A stretch of 64,000 nt of DNA from Betaproteobacteria bacterium (GCA_021730905.1 JAKFYK010000044.1:1-64000); one strand, 5' to 3'. Numbered from the stretch's first letter, positions 47,677 to 58,682 are shown. Notes: a model not told the origin generated them from the letters alone. Numbers and translations are program-made.

Positions 47677-48645
47677 ATGATGATGAAAACAATAGTTCGG
47701 GCAGCGGCAATGTCGTTTGCGGTAATGGGCAGCGGGTTTGCGCTTGCGCAAAATTATCCGGTGAAGCCGGTGCGCGTGGTGATTCCGTGGCCGCCGGGCG
47801 GCGCCAACGATATCGTCGGACGCATCGTGGCGCAAAAAATGGGCGAGCAGCTTGGCCAGCAATTCATCATCGACAATCGCGGCGGCGCGGCGGGTACCAT
47901 CGGCGCCGACCTCGTGGCGAAAGCGCCCGCCGACGGTTACACCATTATGGTGCACTCGGCCACGCATGTGACCAATCCGCATCTCTACAAAAAACTGCCT
48001 TACGATACGCTGAAAGATTTCACCGGTGTTACCGCGCTCGCAGTGCAGGTCGGCATGTTGGTGGTGCATCCGCAGTTGCCGGCGAAGAACGTCAAGGAGT
48101 TCGTTGCGCTGGCGCGCGCGCGGCCTGGCCAGATGATTTATGGTTCATCGGGCAGCGGCAGCTTTGTTCACCTTGGCATGGCGCTGCTCAATGCAACGAC
48201 CAATACCCAGATGGTGCATGTGCCGTTCAAGGGCGGCGGACCCGCCGTGGTGGCGCTCGCTTCAGGCGAAGTACAGGCGATGGTGGCGACCATAGGCTCG
48301 GTGATTCCGCATTTGCCGAGTGGCCGCCTGCGCGGAATCGGCGTTACCTCGACCGCGCGCATGAAAGCGTTTCCGGACATACCGGCCATTGCCGAGGGTA
48401 TACCCGGCTACGAATTCGTGGCGTGGATAGGCGCATTCGTCGCGTCGGGCACGCCGCGACCCATCGTCGACAAGTTGAATGCCGAGATGAAAAAGACGCT
48501 TGAGAATCCCGATGTAGTGAAGATCATGAGCGGGCAGACGCTGGACCCGATGCATATGACGCCGGAGCAATATGCGGCACGGCTTAAAAGCGATTACGAC
48601 AAGTATGAAAAGCTGGTGAAGCTGACTGGGGTAACGACGAATTAA
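47677..48645 (+). CDS. Bug-family substrate-binding protein (tandem paralog)
   Basis: YPVKPVRVVIPWPPGGANDIVGRIVAQKMGEQLGQQFIIDNRGGAAGTIGADLVAKAPADGYTIMV. Confidence 0.9.
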   Translation: MMMKTIVRAAAMSFAVMGSGFALAQNYPVKPVRVVIPWPPGGANDIVGRIVAQKMGEQLGQQFIIDNRGGAAGTIGADLVAKAPADGYTIMVHSATHVTNPHLYKKLPYDTLKDFTGVTALAVQVGMLVVHPQLPAKNVKEFVALARARPGQMIYGSSGSGSFVHLGMALLNATTNTQMVHVPFKGGGPAVVALASGEVQAMVATIGSVIPHLPSGRLRGIGVTSTARMKAFPDIPAIAEGIPGYEFVAWIGAFVASGTPRPIVDKLNAEMKKTLENPDVVKIMSGQTLDPMHMTPEQYAARLKSDYDKYEKLVKLTGVTTN

Positions 48646-48657
48646 TAGCGGCCGTGC

Positions 48658-48685
48658 TGTCATTCTGGCGTTTGCCAGAATGACA
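48658..48685 (+). terminator. Perfect 12-bp hairpin, likely terminator
   Basis: TGTCATTCTGGC-GTTT-GCCAGAATGACA just after the Bug gene stop. Confidence 0.6.
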
Positions 48686-48708
48686 AATTAAAAATAATCA
48701 AATAAAAC

Positions 48709-49500
48709 ATGTACTTGGGTATAGATGGTGAAATCGCACTGGTGGTCGGTGCGAGCGAAGGTATCGGCTACGAAAGCGCGAAAGCGCTGCTGGAAGAAGG
48801 CGCGGATGTTCTGATTTGTTCGCGCAATGCCGACAATCTGAAGCGCGCAGCCGCGTCGCTCAAACAGGCGACGGGCCGCGATGCACGCTGGTTTGCTGCC
48901 GATGTCACGCGCGCCGAAGACGTGCAAAAACTCAGGGCATGGGTCGAGCGCGAAACGGCGCACCTCGACATACTGGTATCGGCGGTCGGCGGCAGCCACC
49001 GCGCGTTGTTTGAAGCACTCGACGATGCGGCGTGGCTGGCAAATTACGAATTCAACGTGCTGGGCACCGTGCGCGTGATCCGCGAACTGCTGGCCGCGCT
49101 GCGCCGCGCACCCGCTGCGCGCATTGTGATACTCGGTGCCGCCGGAGCGCGCATGCCGTACCCGAATCAGGTGGTGTCGAATGTGCACAAAGCAGGCTTG
49201 ATCGCATTGGTGAAAACGCTGGGCGCGGAATTCCATAAATACAATATCCGCGTCAACTCGGTGTCACCGGGGCGCACCATGACCGGGTTCTGGACGAAGC
49301 GCATTGCCGGCATGTCGAGCGCGCAGGGTGTGCCGCCGGAAAAAATCATTGAGGAGTTCTCGCATGAAATCCCGATGGAACGCTTCGGCAAGCCCGAAGA
49401 AATCGCGCCGATGGTGGTGTTTCTGGCATCGCATAAGTCGAGCTATATGACCTGCCAGTCGATACTGGTGGATGGCGGGATATCGCGCGGATTGATATAA
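48709..49500 (+). CDS. SDR-family oxidoreductase
   Basis: ALVVGASEGIGYESAKALLEEGADV; C-terminal YMTCQSILVDGGISRGLI. Confidence 0.9.
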   Translation: MYLGIDGEIALVVGASEGIGYESAKALLEEGADVLICSRNADNLKRAAASLKQATGRDARWFAADVTRAEDVQKLRAWVERETAHLDILVSAVGGSHRALFEALDDAAWLANYEFNVLGTVRVIRELLAALRRAPAARIVILGAAGARMPYPNQVVSNVHKAGLIALVKTLGAEFHKYNIRVNSVSPGRTMTGFWTKRIAGMSSAQGVPPEKIIEEFSHEIPMERFGKPEEIAPMVVFLASHKSSYMTCQSILVDGGISRGLI

Positions 49501-49546
49501 GTCCTGCACTGCGCAATCAATTAAGCCGAGCAAATAAAGGGAAAAA

Positions 49547-50779
49547 ATGAGCAAAGCCAAGGGAGTCAGGGAAGTCGCCTACGTTGATGTGCGCCAGGCC
49601 GGTGGCCACAGTCATCCGCACACGCACGATCAGTTCGGAACGCAATCATGGTTCGATTGTGCGGGCGGTGGGCAGGTGGTGGTGGAAAAGAACGTCGCCT
49701 ACGTCGGCAACATGCGCAATCCGGCAGGCACGCTGGTGATCGATGTCTCCGACCCCAAGCACCCGAAGCAGATCGGCGAAATCAACATGCCCACCGGCAC
49801 GCATTCGCACAAAGTGCGCGTGGCTGGCGACATCATGATCACTAACCGCGAAGTGCTGGGTGTACACGCGCTGAAGGGCGAGGTGCCGCCCGATGGTTAT
49901 ACCGGAGGCCTGTCGATCTGGGATATTTCAAATCCAGCCAAGCATAAACTCATCACGAATTGGGACGCCACCGACAAAAGCGCGGCGAACTACGCGCGCG
50001 GCGTGCACCGCTTCGATTTCGATGGGCGCTACGCTTACATTTCGCCGACGATGGATGGCTATATCGGCAACATCGTGGTCATACTCGACCTGAAAAACCC
50101 GGCCAAGCCCGAAGAAGTCGGGCGCTGGCATATGCCGGGCCAATGGGCGGCGGGCGGTGAGAAGGCCACGTGGAAGGGTTCGAATCACAAATGCCATCAT
50201 CCGCTGCGGCAAGGCAATCGCCTTTACACCAGCTACTGGTATGGCGGCTTCGTGATACTTGACATCGAAGACATGGCCAAACCCAAACTGGTGTCGCACG
50301 TGGACTGGAGCCCGCCGTTTCCGTGGCCCACGCACACCTGCCTCAAGATGCCGTTCAAGATCCAGGGGCGCGACATCATGGTAGTGTCGGATGAAGACGT
50401 GGGTCGCCTCGAAGGCTGCACGACACCGTATCCGGCGGCGTTTCTTTGGGTGGTGGATATTTCCGATGAGAAAAATCCAGTGCCGATTTCATCGTTTCAG
50501 CTCGAAGACATGCCCGATGAACCGCAGCCGACGATGACCGGCTGTCATCAGCCGTGCGAAAAAGTCACCGGCACCGAAATTCCCGTCGCATGGTTTGCCA
50601 ACGGACTGCGCATCATCGATGTCGCCAAACCGCATGCGCCAAAAGAAGTGGCGTATTTCATGCCTGATGTGCCGCCGGGCTGTCCGCGGGTGCAGAGTAA
50701 CGACGTTACTGTGGATGATCGTGGGTTGATTTATCTGCTGGATCGGGTGCGGGGGTTGCACATACTGGAGCGGGTCTAG
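49547..50779 (+). CDS. LVIVD-repeat beta-propeller-like protein
   Basis: Repeats VAYVGNMRNPAGTLVIDVSDPKHPKQIGEI, GGLSIWDISNPAKHKLI, NIVVILDLKNPAKPEEVGRW, GGFVILDIEDMAKPKLVSHV. Confidence 0.75.
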   Translation: MSKAKGVREVAYVDVRQAGGHSHPHTHDQFGTQSWFDCAGGGQVVVEKNVAYVGNMRNPAGTLVIDVSDPKHPKQIGEINMPTGTHSHKVRVAGDIMITNREVLGVHALKGEVPPDGYTGGLSIWDISNPAKHKLITNWDATDKSAANYARGVHRFDFDGRYAYISPTMDGYIGNIVVILDLKNPAKPEEVGRWHMPGQWAAGGEKATWKGSNHKCHHPLRQGNRLYTSYWYGGFVILDIEDMAKPKLVSHVDWSPPFPWPTHTCLKMPFKIQGRDIMVVSDEDVGRLEGCTTPYPAAFLWVVDISDEKNPVPISSFQLEDMPDEPQPTMTGCHQPCEKVTGTEIPVAWFANGLRIIDVAKPHAPKEVAYFMPDVPPGCPRVQSNDVTVDDRGLIYLLDRVRGLHILERV

Positions 50780-50801
50780 AGTCTGGTATTGTGCGGAAGC
50801 G

Positions 50802-51815
50802 TTATCCCGCGACTTTCACCGTCGCACCTTTCGCCGCTGATTCCAGTATCGCTTCCAGCACTGTGACGTTGTGTTGCTCGTCGCCGCCGGCTATCGCGAG
50901 CAGGCGTTTTTCTTTCACCGCATCAGCGAAATTTTCGAGTTCTGCCCGCTCGCTGCTGGTGTGAGGAAAGCTGATGGTCTGTGGCTGGGGATGCACGTAG
51001 GGATTCGCCGGATCGAAAAAGCAGGTGCGCAACTGCCATGTCGTCAGGTGCTGCACGTCGCCCACTTCGGCCCAGCCGCGTGAACCGCACACCTGCAGAC
51101 GCCAGGTTTCAGCGGTGGCGATCACCGTGCCGAGATAGGCGGTAGCGCCGCTTTTGAACTTGAACAGCATCGAGGTGGTGTCGTCGGTGCCGTAGTCGAG
51201 CGCGAGGCGGCAGCTTTGCGCATGCACGGTGTCGATGTGCCCGGCGAGATAGAGCATGGCATCGACCACATGAACGCCGCGTCCGGTCATGCCGCCGGCG
51301 GGACCTTCTTCGGGGTTTTGCCGCCAGTGTTCTTTGCCGACACGATACACGCTAGGTCCGTTGAAATTGCCTTCCATGTGCAATAGTCTGCCGAGCCGGC
51401 CATCGGCCAGCACGCGCTTGATTTCCCGCAGTGCGGGCTGGAAGCGCCAGTTGTAACCGACTGCCAGCGTGACCTTTGCATCCGCACACGCGCGCAGCGC
51501 GGCTTTGGCGCTTTCGGTGGTGAGTGTGAACGGTTTTTCGGTGAATACCGGCTTGCCGGCTTTGGCACAGGCGATGATTTGTTCGGCGTGCGCGGTGTGT
51601 GGTGTGGCGAGCACGATGGCTTCGACTTTGGGATCGGCGAGTGCCTTGTCGAGACTATCCACCAGCGGGAAACCTTTGCTGCTCGCGTAGTCGCGCGCGT
51701 TTTCCGGATGGCGCAGCACGCCCATCACGATACGAATTTTGTCGCTCTTGCCCTGTATGCTGTTGACGAGGTTTTGGCCCCAGCGACCGAGACCGACTAT
51801 GGCTGCGTTAAGCAT
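50802..51815 (-). CDS. Gfo/Idh/MocA-family oxidoreductase
   Basis: AAIVGLGRWGQNLVNSI; ATPHTAHAEQIIACAKAGKPVFTEKPFTLT. Confidence 0.92.
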   Translation of the reverse strand: MLNAAIVGLGRWGQNLVNSIQGKSDKIRIVMGVLRHPENARDYASSKGFPLVDSLDKALADPKVEAIVLATPHTAHAEQIIACAKAGKPVFTEKPFTLTTESAKAALRACADAKVTLAVGYNWRFQPALREIKRVLADGRLGRLLHMEGNFNGPSVYRVGKEHWRQNPEEGPAGGMTGRGVHVVDAMLYLAGHIDTVHAQSCRLALDYGTDDTTSMLFKFKSGATAYLGTVIATAETWRLQVCGSRGWAEVGDVQHLTTWQLRTCFFDPANPYVHPQPQTISFPHTSSERAELENFADAVKEKRLLAIAGGDEQHNVTVLEAILESAAKGATVKVAG

Positions 51816-51844
51816 GTTTTATATAAGTACTTGTTTTTAAATAA

Positions 51845-52801
51845 TTATTCAAGAACAAGGCCGGCCGATTTGACGAGCTTTGCCCAGCGCAGGGCATCGA
51901 CGCGGATCAGTTCCGCGAGTTCCTCGATGGTGCTCGATTGTACGTCGACGCCCTGCGCGGTGAGCCGTTCGCGCACATCATGCTCGGCAAGCACCTTGAC
52001 CAGTTCGGCGTTCAGGCGCTTCACGATGGCTGGCGGCGTCGCCGCGGGCACGACGATGCCGTACCACGCGCTGACTTCGTAACCGGGCAGCGATTCGCTG
52101 ACGGTGGGCACCTCGGGCATCGACGGCGAGCGTTTCGCGCCGGTGACACCCAAGGCTTTTAGCCGGGCGCTCTTCACGTGCGGAATTGCCGCGAGCAGGG
52201 GCAAAAACGAAATGTGTATCTCGCCTTGTATCGCCGCCACTACGTTTACCGCCGCACCGCGATACGGAACATGGGTGAGCGGAATGTTCGCCATCACGCG
52301 CAGCAGTTCACCCGACAGATGGTTGGTGGTTCCCGCACCGGATGAGCCGAAGCGCAATCCACCTGGCTGCGTCTTGGCATACGAGATCAACTCTTTGATT
52401 GAATTTACCGGCAGCGACGGATGCACCGCGAGCAGCGTCGGACCCGTAGCGATCAGCGACACCGGCGCGAACGCCTTGAGCGGATCAAAGCCGGGGCGCT
52501 TGCGAAAATTGGGGCTGAGTGTAATCACCGGCTGACCGAGATAGAGCGTATGACCGTCAGCGTTTGCGGCGGCGGCAATCTCCATGCTGACCACGCCGCC
52601 CGCGCCGGGGCGCCCGTCGATGATCACGCGCTGGCCGAGGCGTTCGCCGAGCTTTTCACCCGTGACACGCGCGATGGTGTCGCTGACGCCGCCGGGCAGA
52701 AAACCGGTGATCAGCCGCAGCGGGCGTGTGGGGTAGTCTTGTGCTTGAACGTTTGCCGCGATGGCGAACAGCAGTCCCGCAAAAAACCTTTTATTTTTCA
52801 C
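51845..52801 (-). CDS. Bug-family substrate-binding protein
   Basis: YPTRPLRLITGFLPGGVSDTIARVTGEKLGERLGQRVIIDGRPGAGG; GTG start at 52801 overlapping the upstream stop (GTGA). Confidence 0.9.
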   Translation of the reverse strand: MKNKRFFAGLLFAIAANVQAQDYPTRPLRLITGFLPGGVSDTIARVTGEKLGERLGQRVIIDGRPGAGGVVSMEIAAAANADGHTLYLGQPVITLSPNFRKRPGFDPLKAFAPVSLIATGPTLLAVHPSLPVNSIKELISYAKTQPGGLRFGSSGAGTTNHLSGELLRVMANIPLTHVPYRGAAVNVVAAIQGEIHISFLPLLAAIPHVKSARLKALGVTGAKRSPSMPEVPTVSESLPGYEVSAWYGIVVPAATPPAIVKRLNAELVKVLAEHDVRERLTAQGVDVQSSTIEELAELIRVDALRWAKLVKSAGLVLE

Positions 52802-54357
52802 TCTGCCACCGCACCCGACCACGGCGACATCACGTCGGCAATGCCGAAGTGTTCGCCGCCAACAGCCTGATACACGCTGCTGGGACAGGCGAAGTTCGTC
52901 GGATATACCACCAGCTCGGTGAAGTCGACGGGAAATTCCGCCTTGAGTTTCTGGATGATCGTCTCGGGCATGCGCGGATCGACACTTACGACGTCGCCGC
53001 CGCTGGCGTCAAGGCGTGGATGATGAAACGCGTCTTCGAGGCTCATGCCGTGGTCGATCATGAATGAGGTCAGTTGCAATACCGCCGGAAAAATCTTGCG
53101 TCCGCCCGACGCGCCAACAGCGAACCACGCCTTGCCATCCTTGTGCGCGATCACCGGGCACATATTGGTCAGCGGACGTTTGTTGGGCGCAAGCGAATTC
53201 GGTGTGCCGGGACGCGGGTCGAACCACATGATGCCGTTGTTCATGAGTATGCCGGTTTCCGGCAGCACGACCTTCGAGCCGTACACCGACAGCAGCGTTT
53301 GCGTGTGTGCAACCATATTGCCTTCGCTGTCCACTACGTTGAAGTGTGTGGTGCATGCCGGGTCGCGATGATCGCTGTCATCGCCCATGGTGGAGAGCCG
53401 CACGGTAAATGCTTCGCGCAACACCCTGGCATAAGCAAGGAACGCATCGGCATCCGGTTTGCCCGGATTGAATTTGACGCCGCGCAAATTATCCAGCGTG
53501 CGCAGCATCGACGGTCCGGCGGTGAGACTCGGTGGCAGCGCCAGTTGTGCGCCGTGATATTCGGTATTGATCGGATCAACAATGCGCGCGTGATAGCGCT
53601 TCAGGTCGTCGGCAGAGAGGATGCCGCCCATGGCCTTGATGTCCTTGGCGATGCTATGCGCGATTTCGCCCTCGTAATAGTCGCGCGGCCCTGCATCGGC
53701 AAGGCGGCGCAGGGTATTGGCAAGTCCCTTGAGTTGCAGGCGTTCCAGCGGCGCGCCTGCAGGCGTAACTGGCGGAAAGCCACCGGGCAGATAGACATTG
53801 GCGGAACTCGGGTAACGCGACAGTTCCTTCGCGGTGATGGCGATTTTCAGGGTGAGATACCAATCGACCGCCATGCCCCGATCGGCGAGCGCGATCGCGG
53901 GTTGAATCACTTCACGAAATTTGAGTTTGCCGAATTTCTCCAGCGCCAGCGACAGACCGGCGATATGGCCGGGCACGGCGATGGAATTGGGGCCGTGCAC
54001 GTTGCGGTCGTCCTTCACTGTAGGCCAGGTAAACAGATCGCTGGTGAAACCGCCGACCAGCGGAAAATCCGCGGGGTTCAGCGCGCCCGGCGAGATCGGT
54101 CCGAAATCGACCACCTGTACGCGTTTTTCCTTCGCCAGATATACCAGCATGAATCCGACACCGCCGAGGCCGCTGTTCCACGGCTCAACAGCGGCGAGCG
54201 CTAGGCCCGTCGCCACCGCGGCATCGACCGCGTTGCCGCCAGCCTTGAGAATTTTGATGCCGGCTTCTCCCGCAATGCGATTCTGCGTAGCGACGATGCC
54301 GCCGCGCGAGCGCGCGACGGGTTTGCGAACGTTCCAGTTCTGGACGAGGTGTTCCAT
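52798..54357 (-). CDS. Gamma-glutamyltransferase family protein
   Basis: GIVATQNRIAGEAGIKILKAGGNAVDAAVATGLALAAVEPWNSGLGGVGFMLVY; TTHFNVVDSEGNMVAHTQTL. Confidence 0.9.
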   Translation of the reverse strand: MEHLVQNWNVRKPVARSRGGIVATQNRIAGEAGIKILKAGGNAVDAAVATGLALAAVEPWNSGLGGVGFMLVYLAKEKRVQVVDFGPISPGALNPADFPLVGGFTSDLFTWPTVKDDRNVHGPNSIAVPGHIAGLSLALEKFGKLKFREVIQPAIALADRGMAVDWYLTLKIAITAKELSRYPSSANVYLPGGFPPVTPAGAPLERLQLKGLANTLRRLADAGPRDYYEGEIAHSIAKDIKAMGGILSADDLKRYHARIVDPINTEYHGAQLALPPSLTAGPSMLRTLDNLRGVKFNPGKPDADAFLAYARVLREAFTVRLSTMGDDSDHRDPACTTHFNVVDSEGNMVAHTQTLLSVYGSKVVLPETGILMNNGIMWFDPRPGTPNSLAPNKRPLTNMCPVIAHKDGKAWFAVGASGGRKIFPAVLQLTSFMIDHGMSLEDAFHHPRLDASGGDVVSVDPRMPETIIQKLKAEFPVDFTELVVYPTNFACPSSVYQAVGGEHFGIADVMSPWSGAVAE

Positions 54358-54475
54358 TTTTTGTGACCGGAGTTGAGGGTTCGAAGTTCAGAGTTGAGAG
54401 TGGCGCAGGCTCATGCGATGATAGCAAAATCATGGGGTTGCTGTTTGACTGCCACTCCAGACTTCCAACGGCGCT

Positions 54476-55309
54476 ATGCACATTGTCTGCCTCACCTTCG
54501 ACTTCGACGGACTCTCCGGCTTCATCTCGCGCGGGCAGGTAGGGCCGTCATGGATTTCGCGCGGTGAATTTGGCCCGCGCGTGGGCGCGCCGCGCCTGAT
54601 CGAGTTGTTTCGCAAGCACGACATCCAAACGTCATGGTATGTGCCCGGGCACACCATCGAGACCTTTCCCGACGCCGTGAAGAAAGTCATCGACGCGGGT
54701 CACGAGCTTGCGCATCACGGCTGGACGCATCGTCCGCCGGCAAGTCTGAGTGCCGAGGACGAAGAGCGTGAACTCGTGCGCGCCAATGAGGCAATCAAAA
54801 ATATATCCGGGCACTACGCGCGCGGCTATCGTTCGCCGTCATGGGATTTGTCGCCGCACTCGGTGAAACTTTTTTTAAAGCACGGGTTTTCGTACGACAG
54901 CAGCATGATGGGCAACGACTACACGCCGTACTATGCGCGCCAGGGCGATGTGATCGAACTAGAACAACCTGCAATGTTTGGGAAGCAATCTGAATTGGTT
55001 GAAATGCCGATCCACTGGTCTACCGACGATTCGCCGCATTACGAATTCGTGCGCACCGAGACGTCGCTGCGTCAGGGACTAAAAAACGCGCATCACGTCG
55101 AACGGAACTGGGTGGACGATTTTCGCTATATGCGCGAAACGGTCGATTGGGGCGTACTCACATACACCTGTCATCCGTTCATCAGCGGACGCGGACACCG
55201 CATCATAGTGCTGGAGCGCATGATTCAACAATTGAAGAACGAGGGCGCGGTGTTCATGCGTGTGGATGAGGCGGCCGATGAATTCAGACGCAGGCAAGCA
55301 CATCAGTAA
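54476..55309 (+). CDS. Polysaccharide deacetylase family protein
   Basis: MHIVCLTFDFDGLSGF; SWYVPGHTIETFPDAVKKVIDAGHELAHHGWTH; GYRSPSWDLS. Confidence 0.9.
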   Translation: MHIVCLTFDFDGLSGFISRGQVGPSWISRGEFGPRVGAPRLIELFRKHDIQTSWYVPGHTIETFPDAVKKVIDAGHELAHHGWTHRPPASLSAEDEERELVRANEAIKNISGHYARGYRSPSWDLSPHSVKLFLKHGFSYDSSMMGNDYTPYYARQGDVIELEQPAMFGKQSELVEMPIHWSTDDSPHYEFVRTETSLRQGLKNAHHVERNWVDDFRYMRETVDWGVLTYTCHPFISGRGHRIIVLERMIQQLKNEGAVFMRVDEAADEFRRRQAHQ

Positions 55310-55349
55310 AGGAGCATTCCTGGTTCGTGTAATATAAATTACATGTGGA

Positions 55350-55796
55350 TTGTGCACGATGCTGGTCACTGCGCTGCGTCAGGCACAATATGCCGCGCGA
55401 TCGGTTACGCAGCTGGTGCCTTGGGTTGCGGGTGGCAGGCAAGTGCAGGCGCATGCAGGAACACCTTCACGGGAATGGGTCGACGCCGGTCATATGCGCC
55501 CGCTGGTAATGTGGGGTAACGAGCGCAGCCCGCGCGCACCTCATATTCCGACATTGAAAGAACTCTACGGCATCGTCGCCAACTTACCGTGAGGCATCGG
55601 CGGCCCGAAAGGCATGGATCCGAAAATCATCAAGGTGCTTCATGACGCGTTTCGCCGCTCAATGGATGATCCTGCCGTGCAAAAAAACCATCGAACGGGC
55701 GGGCATGGAGCCGTATTAAATGGCGGGCGCTGACTACATGAAATGGGTGCGGCGCGCTGCTGACGACGAGAAGCTCGGTCGAGCGTTTAGAGCTTA
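55350..55796 (+). pseudogene. Decayed C-terminal fragment of a Bug-family substrate-binding protein
   Basis: RSPRAPHIPTLKELYGIVANLP*GIGGPKGMDPKIIKVLHDAFRRSMDDPAVQK, frameshift, TIERAGMEPY*MAGADYMKWVRRAADDEKLGRAFRA*. Confidence 0.8.
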
Positions 55797-55891
55797 ATCC
55801 TAAGTAATTGTTTTTAAAGTGATTTTTTATTAATCTGTGAGACAAGACTGCCCGCATCGCGTAGAATGCGCGCTTTTCCAAAAGCGCCATC

Positions 55892-57295
55892 ATGATCCGT
55901 ACCCGCTTCGCGCCCAGTCCTACCGGTTACCTGCACATTGGCGGTGCGCGCACGGCACTCTACTGCTGGGCCTTTGCTAAAAGGCATGGCGGCGCCTTCG
56001 TGCTGCGCGTGGAAGACACCGACCGCGAGCGTTCAACGGATGCGTCTGTGCAGGCGATACTCGACGGCATGCAATGGCTAGACCTCGACTACGAAGGGCC
56101 GTATTTCCAGATGAAACGGCTGGATCGCTATCGCGAGATTGCCGATGAATTGCTGCGCAACGGGCATGCCTATCCGTGTTATGCAACGAAGGAAGAACTC
56201 GATGCCATGCGCGAACAGCAGCGCCAGCGCAACGAAAAGCCGCGCTACGATGGACGCTGGCGTCCGGAGAATGCGCAGCGACTCAGCCTGAAACCGCCTG
56301 CGGGCGCGCAGCCGGTAATTCGTTTTCGCAACCCGGACGCGGGCGACGTTAGCTGGAATGATCTTGTCAAAGGCACCATCACTATCGCCAACGGCGAGCT
56401 CGATGATCTGGTGATCTTGCGCGCGGACGGCATACCGACCTACAACTTCGGCGTGGTGGTGGACGACATCGACATGGAAATGACGCATGTGATTCGCGGC
56501 GATGACCATGTGAACAACACGCCGCGGCAAATCAACATCTACCACGCACTAGGCAAACCACTGCCATTGTTTGGCCACGTGCCGATGATTTTGGGACAGG
56601 ACGGGGAGCGCCTCTCCAAGCGCCACGGCGCGGTGGGTGTCATGCAGTATTTCGAGGAAGGTTTTTTGCCGGAAGCGCTGGTAAATTATCTTGCGCGGCT
56701 GGGCTGGTCGCATGGCGACAATGAAAAATTTTCGCGCGAGAAACTCGTCGAATGGTTCGACTTCGAGCATATCAGCGGCTCGCCGGCGCGGTTTGATCCC
56801 GACAAGCTGCGCTGGCTCAATCAGCAATATATCAAGGAAGCCGACAACGATCGGCTGGCGATACTGACTCAGCCGTTTCTGGAAAGAGATGGTTGCTCGA
56901 CCGGGCAGGGGGCACCCCTCGCCAGCGTGGTGGCGTTGCTCAAGGAACGTGTTTCCACCGTAGAAGAACTTGCCGACGCAGCCGTGTATTTTTACCGCCC
57001 GCTGGAGCCTTCAGCGGAATTGCAGCGGCAACACTATGCATCCGACGTCAAGCCTGCGTTGACGGATTTGCAATCGCGTCTGGCGGAAATCGAATGGAGT
57101 CGCGCGAAAATCAACGAAGCGGTTAAATCCGTACTCGCGGAGCACAAACTCAAAATGCCCAAACTCGCCATGCCGCTGCGGGTGATGGTGACGGGTGAAG
57201 CGCAAACGCCATCGATAGACGCCACACTCGAACTGATCGGACGCGAACAAGTGTTAGCGCGTATGACGAAACAACTGCAGGCCTTTCCTATGTAA
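55892..57295 (+). CDS. gltX: Glutamyl-tRNA synthetase
   Basis: [23 protein letters not shown] (HIGH motif); [13 protein letters not shown] (KMSKS-type motif). Confidence 0.97.
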   Translation: MIRTRFAPSPTGYLHIGGARTALYCWAFAKRHGGAFVLRVEDTDRERSTDASVQAILDGMQWLDLDYEGPYFQMKRLDRYREIADELLRNGHAYPCYATKEELDAMREQQRQRNEKPRYDGRWRPENAQRLSLKPPAGAQPVIRFRNPDAGDVSWNDLVKGTITIANGELDDLVILRADGIPTYNFGVVVDDIDMEMTHVIRGDDHVNNTPRQINIYHALGKPLPLFGHVPMILGQDGERLSKRHGAVGVMQYFEEGFLPEALVNYLARLGWSHGDNEKFSREKLVEWFDFEHISGSPARFDPDKLRWLNQQYIKEADNDRLAILTQPFLERDGCSTGQGAPLASVVALLKERVSTVEELADAAVYFYRPLEPSAELQRQHYASDVKPALTDLQSRLAEIEWSRAKINEAVKSVLAEHKLKMPKLAMPLRVMVTGEAQTPSIDATLELIGREQVLARMTKQLQAFPM

Positions 57296-57361
57296 CGGTT
57301 TTTCCGCGCTTTTCTTCCTTTACAGGGTAGAGTGTCGCCGGTATAATCCGCAGCCTTCCGT

Positions 57362-57437
<76 letters not shown>

Positions 57438-57484
57438 GCACTACCCGCAGTACGCAGTAATTGGTTGTTGTAGCTTGCCTCGCA

Positions 57485-57557
57485 GTCCCTATCGTCTAGA
57501 GGCCTAGGACATCGCCCTTTCACGGCGGTAACCGGGGTTCGAATCCCCGTGGGGACG
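57485..57557 (+). tRNA. tRNA-Glu(TTC), CCA not encoded
   Basis: GTCCCTATCGTCTAGAGGCCTAGGACATCGCCCTTTCACGGCGGTAACCGGGGTTCGAATCCCCGTGGGGACG; anticodon TTC. Confidence 0.95.
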
Positions 57558-57782
57558 CTCGATTGAGTTAGCGAAAAGCTAACTATTTGATTTTTCTCAA
57601 GTAATTTCTTGGCGGATTAGGTTCGATTTGCTAAATGCAGGTGGGACCGACGCCAACCCCGCCAAACTTCTAGTTTATTACTTCCTACCGATGCGATGAT
57701 TTTTGCGGAGTACAGTGGCGGCTCGACTCAGAATAAGAACGAACTGTGCGCGTCATCAGAACCGAAAACAGTGCGTGTCTCA

Positions 57783-58682
57783 TTAAGTGGTGCGTGCCAC
57801 GTCTCGCGCAAGTGAAGTGATCGTCTTTACCATCGCTGCAGCCAGCGACGTGAGCGGAGAGTCGATTCGCGTGTATAGGCCGACAGCATAAGAGGGCATT
57901 CGCTCAGCAACAGGAATCCTTTGCAGCAAGCCGCTGTCGAATGAATCTGTGAGCAACCGGCGCGAAATAAACGCCAGCATGTCGGTTTTTGCGAGCAGCT
58001 TCACTATGGTGCTGTATGACCCGCAGTCCACCACCTGTCGTGGAAGCGGCAAATTCGCATTGGTAAACGCCTGCTCCAGACGACTACTGCCTTCTGCCAT
58101 GGGGACGATCCAATCGGCACCCGTGAGTTCAGCGAGCGATCGCGCGCGGCAAAGAGCATGTCCTTTGCGCGCTGCAACTACGAAATCGTTGCGAAACAGA
58201 GGGCGGAACTTGAGCGCAGAATCAAGTTTGGCTTCGGTCTTGGTCCCGATGGCTAAGTCCAGCGTCTCATCCCGCACCATTGGCAGGAAAGTAGTCGCAA
58301 ATGCCTCGACTATCCGTACGCGAGCCAGGGGAAACTGCTTATGAAACCGGTCAACAGCGTCGGGAACGATTAGAAGCATGCCCAAAGGTCCGCTAGCGAG
58401 GGCAACGGAGCCCGAGCCTTCGCCGGAAAGTTGAGTCACCTCTTCTTTGGCCTTGCGGATCTCGGTGTGGGCAATCTGCACTCGGGCAAAGAAGGCGCGT
58501 CCTGCGGAGGTTGGTATCACGCCATGTGGCATGCGCCTCAATAACTGTGCATGCAACTCGCGTTCGAGTTCGCTAATGCTTTTGCTTATCGCGGGCTGCG
58601 ATACATGCAGACTGCGGGCCGCAGCACGAATACTGCCCATTTTGACTACGGCAATGAAATTGTGTATCTGTGTCAGGCGCAT
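57783..58682 (-). CDS. LysR-family transcriptional regulator
   Basis: N-terminal HTH LTQIHNFIAVVKMGSIRAAARSLHVSQPAISKSISELEREL. Confidence 0.93.
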   Translation of the reverse strand: MRLTQIHNFIAVVKMGSIRAAARSLHVSQPAISKSISELERELHAQLLRRMPHGVIPTSAGRAFFARVQIAHTEIRKAKEEVTQLSGEGSGSVALASGPLGMLLIVPDAVDRFHKQFPLARVRIVEAFATTFLPMVRDETLDLAIGTKTEAKLDSALKFRPLFRNDFVVAARKGHALCRARSLAELTGADWIVPMAEGSSRLEQAFTNANLPLPRQVVDCGSYSTIVKLLAKTDMLAFISRRLLTDSFDSGLLQRIPVAERMPSYAVGLYTRIDSPLTSLAAAMVKTITSLARDVARTT

